DNA from: Priestia iocasae | Lineage (GTDB): Bacteria; Bacillota; Bacilli; Bacillales; Bacillaceae_H | Reading direction: 5' to 3' | DNA length: 64,000 nt | Assembly: GCF_016909075.1 (NCBI RefSeq) | Contig: NZ_JAFBFC010000005.1 | Span: 186,001-250,000 of the forward strand | Shown: one piece after another, positions 53,307 through 63,117 of the stretch | Layout of the letters: every line of letters begins with the position of its first letter | Numbering within the stretch: position 1 is the first letter of the stretch | Notes under the pieces: generated by a model | Told to the model about the DNA's origin: nothing | Seen by the model: the letters and a program-made list of their open reading frames with translations, nothing else | Databases searched by the model: none | Position numbers and translations under genes: made by a program

Positions 53307-56300
53307 TTATTTATTTAGACTATCCAGGATCACATTTCTCCAAGCTTTTGCGTCAACACCATTAAGATCATCTGTAACAATAAGGCGTTGAGAGAATCTA
53401 TGTTTCTCGTACCATTTCTTTTTCTTTTCCCAATGCTGACGGTAGCTTGGAACATTTAACATACCAAGATGTTCGATATACCATTCCTCACCGCTGTACT
53501 GAAGGGTAAAGTCTGGTCGATAGAATGTTCCATCGTCTGCATATAAAGGAACATCGTATTGGAAAGGAATGTCCTCTTCAAACAGGATGTTAGCAATAAT
53601 GACTTCATTTTTAGATTGAACCATATGGTCAGAAAGAGTTCGATGTATCTTCCCTTCTTCATACCATTCATCCATATTAAAAAATTCTAATGGGATAGGC
53701 TCAAATTCGAAAGTTGATGAGTTAATCTTAATTAGCTCAGATGCTTCTTTCCTGCTCAAACTTAGTAATGGTGATATATCTTCCTCTACGAACAGTGTTG
53801 TATGCACTTGAGCCCTTGTAATACCTGTATAAAAGAGTTCCTTTGAAAGTAAACGTTTCTTACTTTTCGGCAGCACAAAGTAGACTCTTTTAAATTCACT
53901 TCCTTGGGACTTATGAACCGATATCGCATAAGCTAATTCCAGATTTTCTTCTACGGCCGACTTTGAATCAAAACTTACTCTGTAATGTTCCTTTCGATTG
54001 AATAGAACTTGGAACTGTTTTAACCTAAACTTATTCCATAGCCATTTCTTCTTGTCGAATGGATGAACATGGACAAAGCCTAACTCGCCATTAAATACTT
54101 GAACTTTTTCATTTGACTTTGTTAGCATATTATAGGCATAGTAAGGGTTTGACTTTGGACGGTTTTTATACTGAATAACTTTGTCAAAATAGCTAACGCC
54201 ACCGAGGTTGCCTTTGTTTGTTTTTATAGAACCATTAAACACATCTTGAATTAATTGATTAATTGCCTCCGTGCCAAATGCTTCTCCTCTGTAGGGCGAG
54301 ATGATTTGAAATGCCTCTGCACTTTGATTCCCATCTTCCTGATTAAGCACCCTAAAGTCTTCCCATAGCCGATCTGGGTCTACCTTTTCACCGCTTATTT
54401 CCTCGATATCACTAATAATTGTTTGGTATATCTTCCGTTTAAGTTCTTCTCCGTCATTCCAGTATACAACGCTTAAATCTTTATCAATTTTCCCACCTTT
54501 TTGTACTTTTTGTAATACTTCCTCAGAATTGATTTCCTTTTCCACATTAGAGCCTTCGGTATAGAGACTGGCAAGCTTTAAAGATATACCGCCGCTTTCT
54601 AGCTGCCTGCAATTCGTTTTTAACATTCCTACTGATTCAGGAAATTTATTTTTCAACCAATGTAATATGTCTGCAAAAGGCTTACCCACTCCTATTGGTG
54701 GTAGCTGATTGACATCTCCAACAAAAATCAGCCTTTGGACAGTATTCAAGTTTATCGCTTTGAACAGAGTAGCCAACAAATTGACGTCTATCATAGAAGC
54801 TTCATCGATGATATATGTGTTTACGTTTGTCTCTACTGTTCCGCCACTTCTCTTAAAAGTCATATTATTATTTAACCAGCCACGCTTGGCTAAGAATGAA
54901 TGAATCGTCTCGGCAGCCTTGCCTGTTCTCTCCCTTAATCGATCCGCTGCTTTCCCTGTCGGAGCTAATAACTGAAATGTAGTTCCTTCACCGTGTGCTT
55001 TCATTATTCCATTAATAATAGATTTAAGTATTGTTGTTTTCCCTGTCCCTGCTTCTCCATGAATAATTGATATTGGCTGTCTAAATATTTGACGACATAT
55101 CTCAACTTGCTCATTTAATATGCTCTTATATTGATCTGGAGCTTTTTCAAGAATTGGGCTATCAGGGCTGTATAGCATATTCTCCCAATCATCATCTGTA
55201 ACTGGATACTTGAGGGTTATTTTAGACCGTGATAGCAAAGTGCGGATAACCTTTTCAATTTGTCTTTCTAGTTCATGAACATGTTTTCGATATAAATAAA
55301 TTGACTGGTCTGTCTTTCTTATATAGAGGCTTTTGGCCAACTCATCTTCATCTACTTCTATATGCCGCATTGTAAAAGAATCTTTTTTATATTCAGGCAT
55401 GTGTGAAAGGCTTTTGTTTAACTTGTTTAAAATCTGTTTCGCATCTAAGAATGCATGTTGGTTAAACTGCTTTAGCACTTCACAACAGAGTGCTTTTAGT
55501 CTTCTTGGGTCATCTGTGTCCATTAAACTTTCTTCCCCTAAGTCTGGAGAAGGAAAAATTCCGTGGTCAATCTTATAAAATGTTATTCTATCATCCGTGT
55601 CATCACCGATATATTCTTCGTTTAGTAAATATGGATTTTCAATTATTTCACTTAGAGATGAATATATCCCTGATTCTTCTCTATTCTCACTAACAATTCT
55701 TTCAATCTGCTCTTTTGACAGATCGAAACGGGGAAGAACGTCTTTAAGCATAATCCGCTCTTCGTCTTCTTTGATTTTCCAATGTCTTTGTATTTTTTTC
55801 AATTCCGCTTTATCAATATTTAAAGAGGCTGGCGTCTCAGCTTTTCCCTCAAGCATGTCAAAAAGCGTTTCTTTGATCTCCCTGATATCTGTTTTGGCGA
55901 TTTGTGTTTTTATATAGGGAATTGCTTTTGAAAAATTTATGTAGTTCATAGCTGCTGGTAATCCAGGCAAAAGGCCTCGGTGTTCCCATAGCTCATTTAT
56001 TAAACTACTTAACCAATTTATTCTTTGATTCCAATCTTCAGTGGTATCACCAATCTCTTTAAGAGTATGAGCAATATCTAAAAAACGCTCGATTAGGCCT
56101 AAAGCTTCGTCATCACTGAATTTCCGTGTACCATATTTGAAGTTCCGTTGATTTTCGGGAATAAAAGCTAACTTTGAAAGGATTTCTTCATTGTCCATAT
56201 AACGGTGATAAGGAATTCTCATACCCTCTTCAGCATAATTGGATTGAATGACACGTCCCCACACAAAACCTCCGAATCTATTCAGACTTTCCTCACTTTG

Positions 56301-56849
56301 GTTTTCGTAGGTCATTTCATCTCCAATTTTCTTTAAGCGAGCCACACCAACCAGGACATATTTTTTATCTTCACCGCTAAAAGGGTTATCATAGTTTGCA
56401 TAATAGAAAATTAATGACGTACCTTGCTCTAAATCGGCAAAATACTCCCTCATATTTTTAGCTCTTAATTCAGGATCAAATCTTCCATTGCTTTTAGCAC
56501 TCTCATCATACATAGCCTCATATGGCCATGTACTAATAGAGTATGGTGGCATAGTCCACTTTGCTGTTTTGGTATTATCGTTAAAAAATCCTGGTGGTTC
56601 ATTCTCCGCAGTAATTTCACGGTCACCAAAAGCATTAATACTATACGAGCATGGGAGAACTTTTGTTAACTCCGCTGCATGCTCTCCGCTGTTTTCTTCT
56701 TCCCATTCTAAATTACGTTGACTGGCAATTACATCTCCTGGGTAAGAGTACCTACCCACACAATAAACATTCTCACTCGGATTATTGCATACTCTTCCAT
56801 TCCATCCATTATCATGCCAGGCAATTCTTACAGATAAGTGATTAGGCAA
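53307..56849 (-). CDS. SF1 helicase (RecD2/UvrD-like) fused to a PD-(D/E)XK-like nuclease
   Basis: 1180 residues. The first 540 form a novel-looking region (SINAFGDRE, FVWGRVIQSNY). Then comes an SF1B helicase core: HGEAGTGKTTI (Walker A, about 596), IIDEASMIDV (Walker B, about 681), FVGDVNQLPPIGVG, NCRQ, SPYRGEAFGT, AYAISVHKSQGSEF and LFYTGITRA. The last 110 residues carry Glu in KNEVIIANILFEE, RPDFTLQY and WYIEHLGM, the E...PD...ExxG pattern of PD-(D/E)XK nucleases, with His where Lys is usual. TTG 56849 with GGGGGAG 6 bases before it is the likely start; ATG 56873 has none. It lies between an XRE gene and the GTPase-TIR operon. Confidence 0.85.
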   Translation of the reverse strand: MPNHLSVRIAWHDNGWNGRVCNNPSENVYCVGRYSYPGDVIASQRNLEWEEENSGEHAAELTKVLPCSYSINAFGDREITAENEPPGFFNDNTKTAKWTMPPYSISTWPYEAMYDESAKSNGRFDPELRAKNMREYFADLEQGTSLIFYYANYDNPFSGEDKKYVLVGVARLKKIGDEMTYENQSEESLNRFGGFVWGRVIQSNYAEEGMRIPYHRYMDNEEILSKLAFIPENQRNFKYGTRKFSDDEALGLIERFLDIAHTLKEIGDTTEDWNQRINWLSSLINELWEHRGLLPGLPAAMNYINFSKAIPYIKTQIAKTDIREIKETLFDMLEGKAETPASLNIDKAELKKIQRHWKIKEDEERIMLKDVLPRFDLSKEQIERIVSENREESGIYSSLSEIIENPYLLNEEYIGDDTDDRITFYKIDHGIFPSPDLGEESLMDTDDPRRLKALCCEVLKQFNQHAFLDAKQILNKLNKSLSHMPEYKKDSFTMRHIEVDEDELAKSLYIRKTDQSIYLYRKHVHELERQIEKVIRTLLSRSKITLKYPVTDDDWENMLYSPDSPILEKAPDQYKSILNEQVEICRQIFRQPISIIHGEAGTGKTTILKSIINGIMKAHGEGTTFQLLAPTGKAADRLRERTGKAAETIHSFLAKRGWLNNNMTFKRSGGTVETNVNTYIIDEASMIDVNLLATLFKAINLNTVQRLIFVGDVNQLPPIGVGKPFADILHWLKNKFPESVGMLKTNCRQLESGGISLKLASLYTEGSNVEKEINSEEVLQKVQKGGKIDKDLSVVYWNDGEELKRKIYQTIISDIEEISGEKVDPDRLWEDFRVLNQEDGNQSAEAFQIISPYRGEAFGTEAINQLIQDVFNGSIKTNKGNLGGVSYFDKVIQYKNRPKSNPYYAYNMLTKSNEKVQVFNGELGFVHVHPFDKKKWLWNKFRLKQFQVLFNRKEHYRVSFDSKSAVEENLELAYAISVHKSQGSEFKRVYFVLPKSKKRLLSKELFYTGITRAQVHTTLFVEEDISPLLSLSRKEASELIKINSSTFEFEPIPLEFFNMDEWYEEGKIHRTLSDHMVQSKNEVIIANILFEEDIPFQYDVPLYADDGTFYRPDFTLQYSGEEWYIEHLGMLNVPSYRQHWEKKKKWYEKHRFSQRLIVTDDLNGVDAKAWRNVILDSLNK

Positions 56850-57004
56850 TGAAAACTCCCCCTCATATTGCATCTATTCAAAAAAAATAATCAATATGTT
56901 CAATAACACCAGAAATCTCCTTATATTTCCTATTTTACTACAAGTATTTGGTTAGTTCGATTGAATTCTTCATTTAATTTCCATTCTTGGCCTTATAAAT
57001 ACGA

Positions 57005-57035
57005 AAAGCAGCCCAATGTTTCTTAGGCTGCTCTG
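57005..57035 (-). terminator. Terminator of the XRE regulator gene
   Basis: Stem AGCAGCC / GGCTGCT with TTTT after it on the minus strand. Confidence 0.75.
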
Positions 57036-57061
57036 TAATACGGAATTGTATGATACTGTAA

Positions 57062-57391
57062 TCATTCTTTATTCAGATACTCTTCTATTTTCATTTTCAC
57101 TTTTGTTCGAAGGTTCTCATGACCATTTTCAATCTTTGATAAGGTTTCTAGACCAATGCCTAGTTTCCGTGCTAGCTCTCTTTGTGTTAGGCCTTCGGCT
57201 TTCCTTTTACAAAAGACGTCCATTGCTAATGATGAAGGCAACTCGTAAGCATCGCTGTCATCATCCCAATCTGGTTCCCAGTCGCCATTCCCTTTATTAA
57301 ACTCCATGTCCAGGTATTCCTCTATTCCCACTAGCGCTCTGAGTTCTTCTTCTGTTTCATACATGAAACCATGGCATAAATTGCTCTTCAT
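57062..57391 (-). CDS. XRE-family HTH regulator
   Basis: 109 residues. The C-terminal part has a Cro/CI-type helix-turn-helix (GLTQRELARKLGIGLETLSKIEN), the N-terminal part is strongly acidic (WEPDWDDDSDAYE). AAAGGTG precedes the ATG by 8 bases. It lies 109 bases after res and 188 bases before the helicase-nuclease, both on the same strand, so it may control one or both. A C protein role for the restriction system is possible. The acidic N terminus also recalls antitoxins, but no toxin gene is adjacent. Confidence 0.85.
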   Translation of the reverse strand: MKSNLCHGFMYETEEELRALVGIEEYLDMEFNKGNGDWEPDWDDDSDAYELPSSLAMDVFCKRKAEGLTQRELARKLGIGLETLSKIENGHENLRTKVKMKIEEYLNKE

Positions 57392-57500
57392 ATCATCCGC
57401 ACCTTTTAGTCAAATTACAAACAGAGTGTATTGTGCTTATCTCGTCTGTTAATTTGAGTAGAACCATTGGGCACAGATAATGCAAGGGTAAAATATGGGT

Positions 57501-60488
57501 CTATATTCCCATTTTGAATTTTTCATAGCTATTAGCGAGCTTGTATGTGACCCCGTTCTCCAATGCCGCAAAGTGCTTCCGACCACATGTGATCTTCCCA
57601 TCTTCTTTCAATCGCAGATCCTCCTGGTCAGTGCTCCCCTTTGTTTCAACAACGAAAAATAGAGTTTCTACTCCATCTTTTTCAACCAACACTGCCCAGT
57701 CAGGGTTATAATTGCCCAGCGGTGTATCTATTACAAATGATGAAGGGAGCTTAACAAACAACTTAACGTCTTCATCATTGTTAAGCTTTTCTGCAAATGC
57801 TCGCTCCACATTGGAATCATAGCGAATATAGTTATAGATAGATTTATCATGTGACACTTCGACTGCATTAGCCTTCATGTAACCGACAAGCTCTTGATGC
57901 TCGAATAAAGATTGTTGATAAAATGCATGGTCACCTATACGCTCATATTTAATGCCATCCACAATTAACTTCTTCTTTTCTCTGTTAATGATTTTCATCA
58001 CAGCTTCCATGAATGCTTGTGGATTTTTTTCAAAGTCTTTCAAGCGTTTGGAGCCAATTAAGATGTCAACAAGTGTACGTCTTTTAAGGTTGGTCTGTTC
58101 CTGTAAATAACGGAGGATGTCTGGCAGACGCCGTTTCTCTTCAAGCGCTTCATATACACGCATAGTCTGCCCTTCACCAGACACCCCTGATTGGTCCACT
58201 TTCAATAGGGCGTTTTCTCGTTTAATTTTCCTTGCCTTAAATGCATCCAGCTTTTGTATCGCATCTATACAACGGCTCTTAAGTGTATCGGAGTCCAAAT
58301 CTACTGAGTAAGTCGTTTTGTATTTTATCTGGTTCCACAGTTGATTAAACTCGTCGCTTAGGAGAACTTCTTTATTCAGCTTAATATCCACTTCGTCTTT
58401 CTTATTGAAGATTGGCAGCTTCTTTATGGAACTTCTTATGATTCTTTCAATATCCTGCTTTATTTCCTTAAATTCATCTGGAACATCGAAAGTTTCAGCT
58501 GCAATTGCTTCCTTCAGCTTGTTCTCAACTTTTCCTTTTTTATCAAGGAATTTTTCTTTAACAAGGAAGGAATACACTTTGGTAGAATAGTCATAGCCTA
58601 TTTCCTTGGACTCTCCAGTGACCTCATCTGTCAAAGTAATTGAAGAGAAAGATTGTTCTTCAAGGTATCCAAACTTAACACCTGTCTCATCTTCCATTTC
58701 CTTCTGAAGCGATTCTGCAAATTGTTGGTACGATTCATTTGCTATTACTGTGAGGACATTGATATTTTCATCATATTGTCTTTGTCCATCTTGATTCACA
58801 GATAAGCGCAATCCACGACCAATTTTTTGCCGCTTAGTAAAAGGGTCCTTGGTTTCAACTAAAGTGCATATTTGGAAGACATTTGGGTTATCCCATCCTT
58901 CTTTAAGGGCAGAGTGGGAAAAGATAAATCGCAACGGCGTCTCAAAGCTTAGTAGCTTTTCTTTTTCTTTCATGATGAGTTCAAATGCTGATTCATCATC
59001 TTTATTCGACCGCAGGCTGCCATCTTTCGCAACTTTACTGTCTTTATAGTTTCCACTCTTATCCTTTGAAAAGTATCCGTCATGAACCTCTTCAGCACTT
59101 TGGTTCGAAATATACTGGTCTTCTTCAAAGAGCGATCGATATTTAGGTAACCTAATAAGGGAAGCATACTCTTCTTCAAAAATTTCGGCATACTTTCCTT
59201 TTTGCCAAGGTTGTCCTTTTGGATAAACTCGATAGTTTTCTACTTTGTCTATAAAGAAAAGAGTAAGTACTTTGATTCCTTGGTAGACAAGCCTTTTTTC
59301 CTTATCCAAATGAGTGCGAATAGCTTCTCTTATTTGATATCTCTTAAGCAGATCATCATCAATACCACCAATTGATTCTCCTAGTTTCAATGCCTTACCG
59401 TTTTCAAATTCAACCATTTCGTTTCCAGTATAACAATCGATACCTTCTACAATATATCCACGGTAGAGTTCCCGCTCACCAGATAATAGATATAAGTTGT
59501 TCTTATTGTTAGGATTTATTTCTTTTTTCACCCTGGTAACAGAACCATTTTTCTTTTTCTCATCTATTTCCACAGTGGCCTTATATCCGTTTGTATTGGA
59601 GACACTCAACAGCTTAATGTATGGGTCGTTATAGTCGTCATCAGAATTGACGGATAGTACTTCAATTTTCTTAACAAGCTTCTTCTCATAAGCATCAACG
59701 GGGTCTAGCTTGTACATTAGATTGTATGTGTCCCTATGAGTAGCAGAATACCGCAATTTACAAAGTGGTTTTAATGAAGCGATAGCTTCCTTTGCTTTAT
59801 CAGTGTTATCAACACTTTGTGGCTCATCAATTATAACGATAGGGTTTGTTTCTTGAATAAATTGGATAGGCTTTTTGCCATTCATTGTGTCTCTTTCACG
59901 GTGAATAAGGTTAGCCTTGTTTTCCTTTTCTGGGTCATCAAAGCTTTTCTTAAAGGCGTCAATATTAATAATCATTACTTCAATATTGGAGCTTGTTGCA
60001 TATTCACGTACCTGTTCCAGTTTGGAAGAATCATATTTAAAGTAGTTACAATGCTGCCCAGGATACTCGTTTGCAAAATGCTCTTCTGTCATCTGCAACG
60101 ATTTGTATACCCCTTCACGAATTGCCACACTAGGCACAACAATGATGAATTTTGAAAAACCATACATTTTATTTAACTCAAAAATACTTCTAGTATAAAC
60201 GTATGTTTTTCCCGTTCCTGTTTCCATCTCGACTGTAAAGTTCCAGTCTTGAATACTTGTACTCTTTTTAAGATGATTTCTCACCTGTACCTTTTGAACA
60301 TTTTCAAGAACTTCCGTTTCAGACAACTCCAGCTTGTTTCCGATTCCTAGCTCTGTAATTTCTTGTCCGACAATATCGCCCATACTAACGGTAAAGTTAG
60401 ACACTTTTACTGTTTGGCCTTCAAAGATATCCGTAATGGAATGAATGGCATCAAGCTGATATTGTTGTTCATCAAATTTAATCTTCAT
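57501..60488 (-). CDS. res: Type III restriction endonuclease, Res subunit
   Basis: 995-residue ATP-dependent restriction subunit. The SF2 helicase core has METGTGKTYV (Walker A, about 90), IIDEPQSVD (DEPQ, about 221), LRYSATHRDTYN, FSHSALKEGWDNPNVF and RQKIGRGLRL. The endonuclease domain is near the C terminus: NYNPDWAVL, then FFVVETKGS (PD...ExK, about 930-948). Length and order match Res of type III systems such as EcoP15I. Start ATG has AAAGGAG upstream; it lies 14 bases after mod, the usual mod-res order. All key motifs appear intact. Confidence 0.95.
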   Translation of the reverse strand: MKIKFDEQQYQLDAIHSITDIFEGQTVKVSNFTVSMGDIVGQEITELGIGNKLELSETEVLENVQKVQVRNHLKKSTSIQDWNFTVEMETGTGKTYVYTRSIFELNKMYGFSKFIIVVPSVAIREGVYKSLQMTEEHFANEYPGQHCNYFKYDSSKLEQVREYATSSNIEVMIINIDAFKKSFDDPEKENKANLIHRERDTMNGKKPIQFIQETNPIVIIDEPQSVDNTDKAKEAIASLKPLCKLRYSATHRDTYNLMYKLDPVDAYEKKLVKKIEVLSVNSDDDYNDPYIKLLSVSNTNGYKATVEIDEKKKNGSVTRVKKEINPNNKNNLYLLSGERELYRGYIVEGIDCYTGNEMVEFENGKALKLGESIGGIDDDLLKRYQIREAIRTHLDKEKRLVYQGIKVLTLFFIDKVENYRVYPKGQPWQKGKYAEIFEEEYASLIRLPKYRSLFEEDQYISNQSAEEVHDGYFSKDKSGNYKDSKVAKDGSLRSNKDDESAFELIMKEKEKLLSFETPLRFIFSHSALKEGWDNPNVFQICTLVETKDPFTKRQKIGRGLRLSVNQDGQRQYDENINVLTVIANESYQQFAESLQKEMEDETGVKFGYLEEQSFSSITLTDEVTGESKEIGYDYSTKVYSFLVKEKFLDKKGKVENKLKEAIAAETFDVPDEFKEIKQDIERIIRSSIKKLPIFNKKDEVDIKLNKEVLLSDEFNQLWNQIKYKTTYSVDLDSDTLKSRCIDAIQKLDAFKARKIKRENALLKVDQSGVSGEGQTMRVYEALEEKRRLPDILRYLQEQTNLKRRTLVDILIGSKRLKDFEKNPQAFMEAVMKIINREKKKLIVDGIKYERIGDHAFYQQSLFEHQELVGYMKANAVEVSHDKSIYNYIRYDSNVERAFAEKLNNDEDVKLFVKLPSSFVIDTPLGNYNPDWAVLVEKDGVETLFFVVETKGSTDQEDLRLKEDGKITCGRKHFAALENGVTYKLANSYEKFKMGI

Positions 60489-60502
60489 GTTACCACTCCT
60501 TT

Positions 60503-62344
60503 TTAAATCACTCTAATATCTTCTACACCATAACGCTTAAGGATTTGTTGGGCATTTGTACGTACTCTATCGTCTATAAACCCTTCATCATAGAATACAA
60601 TTCGGGCTGGTTTTTCTTTTGCCATTTCTTCAATTTCATACAATGTTAAATCTCTTTCTAAACAAACTAGTAAGTAGCCTAATCCAATAGTAAATACAGT
60701 CTTTCCTGCAATTTTAGTTTCCTTAATTGGAACTGTTAAATCGATACCATATTTGAGTAAAACCTCGTATACAACATCTTCCTGAGAACGCCCCTCTTTT
60801 ATTGGTTCAACGAAGTCAAGTAAGCTTCTTTCTAAATTTAGTGACTCTTCATCCCATGTTTTGAGGTTAGTTTCATCCAATTTAAAACATTTAAATCCAC
60901 TGTCTATTTGCACCACACTATTATTGTGGATCTCATTTTTTATCTTCTCAGCTACACGTCGTATCCGTTCTTTACCTATTTCAGACATATTTAATGGTTT
61001 ATTTAACAAAGTTAAAAAATCATATGCAGCTTTTTGATCTTTGTTTTTATCGTCCAACAACTCAGGTAGTTGCACCAAAATAAATCTTCTACTTTGACCA
61101 TCATCAATATTTTGTTGAAGAGTTGCATGTGCCGTTGAACCTGAACCAGCAAAAAAGTCTAGTATTATATCGTCATTTTTAGCATTAGATATTTGTATTA
61201 AATTTTTTATTAATTCAGTAGGTTTAGGATTACTAAATATATTTTTTACACCCATTAATTCATATGTTTCATTATTTGCACCTTGATTATGACCGAAATC
61301 TTTTGCATCCCACCAGTTATTTGCACATTGTCCCTCTTCTTCTCGTTCAAACTTATAGTATTTTTTTCTTGGAGAACCATCTCCGTTCTTTGGAAAATAT
61401 ATTCTATTGTCATCTAACAACCTTTTATAATTACCATAATCCCCCATCCACTCTCCATCATAAACTACACCTGTTGGTGTAGTAATTACATACTTAGACC
61501 CATTCTGATCAGAGCCAACTTTCCAAGGTTTTGATGCCCACTCTCCCCTTGGGTCATTGTCTGGATTACTAAATTCACCAGTAAGGCCGATTTTGCCAAC
61601 TCCAGATGCTTTTAATTCTGATTTGTTTTTAGCATATACAATTATATGTTCCGCAACTAAACCAATCAGTTTTGTTTTATCGTTAGGTTGGTTATGTCTT
61701 CTTCTCCAGTGGATGTGACCTTCAAAATTTTCTTCTCCAAATATTTCATCACATATCTTCCTCAAATTGTGAATTTCTTTATCACTTATACTAATAAAGA
61801 TTACACCGTCTTCTTTAAGGAGATTTTTTGCGATTTTTAATCTTGGATACATCATATTTAACCATTTAGTATGAAACCTGCCATATGTTTCGGGATTGGA
61901 TTTCATATTTTCATTATTTTTTATTTTATAGTTTTTAAGATTATCAGAGTAATCATCTTCATATATGAAATCATTTCCTGTATTGTACGGAGGATCAATA
62001 TATATCATTTTAACTTTATTCCTATACGAGTTTTGCAATACTCTAAGAACCTCGAGATTATCGCCCTCAATATATAAATTTTGGGTATTACTCCAATTTA
62101 CGCTTTCATCTTTACAAGGAAGAAGTGTACCCGTTGTTTGCTTTTGTGCTAGTTGAATCGCTTCTGTTTTACCATTCCAGGTAAATTCATACCGTTCCTT
62201 TTCTTTTTCTACATTTTCACCAAGAGCAAGACGTAACCTATCAATATCGACTTTGTCTTCCGTAAATACTTCTGGAAATAATTCTTTTAGCTTTTCAATA
62301 TTTTCTTGTACTACATTGAATGTTTTTCCTTCTAATTTCTGCAA
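60503..62344 (-). CDS. mod: Type III DNA-methyltransferase, Mod subunit (N6-adenine)
   Basis: 613-residue beta-class methyltransferase: motif IV MIYIDPPYNTGND (about residue 116) precedes motif I LDFFAGSGSTAHA (about 398), with a target-recognition region of about 200 residues between (HWRRRHNQPNDKT to NNWWDAKDFGHNQG). It modifies one strand of the host site and gives Res its sequence target. Start is TTG, directly after the stop of the DUF4391 gene with AAGGAG 8 bases before it, so the two are coupled. All motifs look intact; the recognition sequence cannot be told from here. Confidence 0.94.
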   Translation of the reverse strand: MQKLEGKTFNVVQENIEKLKELFPEVFTEDKVDIDRLRLALGENVEKEKERYEFTWNGKTEAIQLAQKQTTGTLLPCKDESVNWSNTQNLYIEGDNLEVLRVLQNSYRNKVKMIYIDPPYNTGNDFIYEDDYSDNLKNYKIKNNENMKSNPETYGRFHTKWLNMMYPRLKIAKNLLKEDGVIFISISDKEIHNLRKICDEIFGEENFEGHIHWRRRHNQPNDKTKLIGLVAEHIIVYAKNKSELKASGVGKIGLTGEFSNPDNDPRGEWASKPWKVGSDQNGSKYVITTPTGVVYDGEWMGDYGNYKRLLDDNRIYFPKNGDGSPRKKYYKFEREEEGQCANNWWDAKDFGHNQGANNETYELMGVKNIFSNPKPTELIKNLIQISNAKNDDIILDFFAGSGSTAHATLQQNIDDGQSRRFILVQLPELLDDKNKDQKAAYDFLTLLNKPLNMSEIGKERIRRVAEKIKNEIHNNSVVQIDSGFKCFKLDETNLKTWDEESLNLERSLLDFVEPIKEGRSQEDVVYEVLLKYGIDLTVPIKETKIAGKTVFTIGLGYLLVCLERDLTLYEIEEMAKEKPARIVFYDEGFIDDRVRTNAQQILKRYGVEDIRVI

Positions 62345-63109
62345 TTAGCACAACTCCTTAATTTGTTGTAATTGAGTATTGATTTGTTGTTCTTGTCGCT
62401 TTATCTTCATGTGCAAATCCATCTTTGCACCAAAATCAAGTTGCCCTTTCTGCTCCTGCTGCAATTGTTCAACTTCCTTACGATGTTTCTGAACATTACT
62501 AAATATGTTGACCGCTTCTTTGCGATTGTCTGAACTGGTTGGTATTGTCCCTATTAACTGAATTAATTCTTCACATATTATCCATTGATGAATATCCTCG
62601 TAAATGCTATGTAGGTTTTCAAAAGATAAATATGAAACGACCAATGAGTTCAGTAAATTGGAATATGCGGTATTTTCTTCCCTCGGGTTAAACCAGTCGG
62701 TAATGGTGGGTTGTTCGACAACAACTTTAGTCTTGTCATTTTTATTAAGTCTTTTGTGACTGGTACTCAAAAGAATCTGACCTTCTGAAGAACCCACTAT
62801 TAATACGACTGGATTAGGGATAGACTTATGAACAGCACCAATAATCCTATTTATATTTTTGTCCGTTCGAAGCTCAACGTATATCCATACTACTTCTGCA
62901 TAATTGAATTCGTCATCTTGGTAGATTGGGATATTCATACTCTGTTGATTCATAACACTTAATAGAAAAATCCCCTCTATCTGGGAAGTGAACATTTCCT
63001 TCTCGGTTGTGGAAAGGTCCGCTTGTGTAAAAAATGCTTTCTTTGGTATCTTACGGTTTAGCACAGCACGTTGAGGTATCTGCAACCGATTAATCAACCA
63101 TTCCCTCAT
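62345..63109 (-). CDS. DUF4391-like protein of the extended type III R-M locus
   Basis: 254 residues without membrane segments. The N-terminal part has NRKIPKKAFFTQADLSTTEK and VVWIYVELRTDKNINRIIGA; the C-terminal 60 residues are a coiled coil (NVQKHRKEVEQLQQEQKGQ...). The form and place resemble DUF4391 proteins seen beside type III Mod/Res genes and SNF2-type helicases. It starts 8 bases after the helicase stop and runs into mod. Function is unknown; a link between helicase and Mod is a guess. The family name is from memory. Confidence 0.78.
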   Translation of the reverse strand: MREWLINRLQIPQRAVLNRKIPKKAFFTQADLSTTEKEMFTSQIEGIFLLSVMNQQSMNIPIYQDDEFNYAEVVWIYVELRTDKNINRIIGAVHKSIPNPVVLIVGSSEGQILLSTSHKRLNKNDKTKVVVEQPTITDWFNPREENTAYSNLLNSLVVSYLSFENLHSIYEDIHQWIICEELIQLIGTIPTSSDNRKEAVNIFSNVQKHRKEVEQLQQEQKGQLDFGAKMDLHMKIKRQEQQINTQLQQIKELC

Positions 63110-63117
63110 TCCATCAC

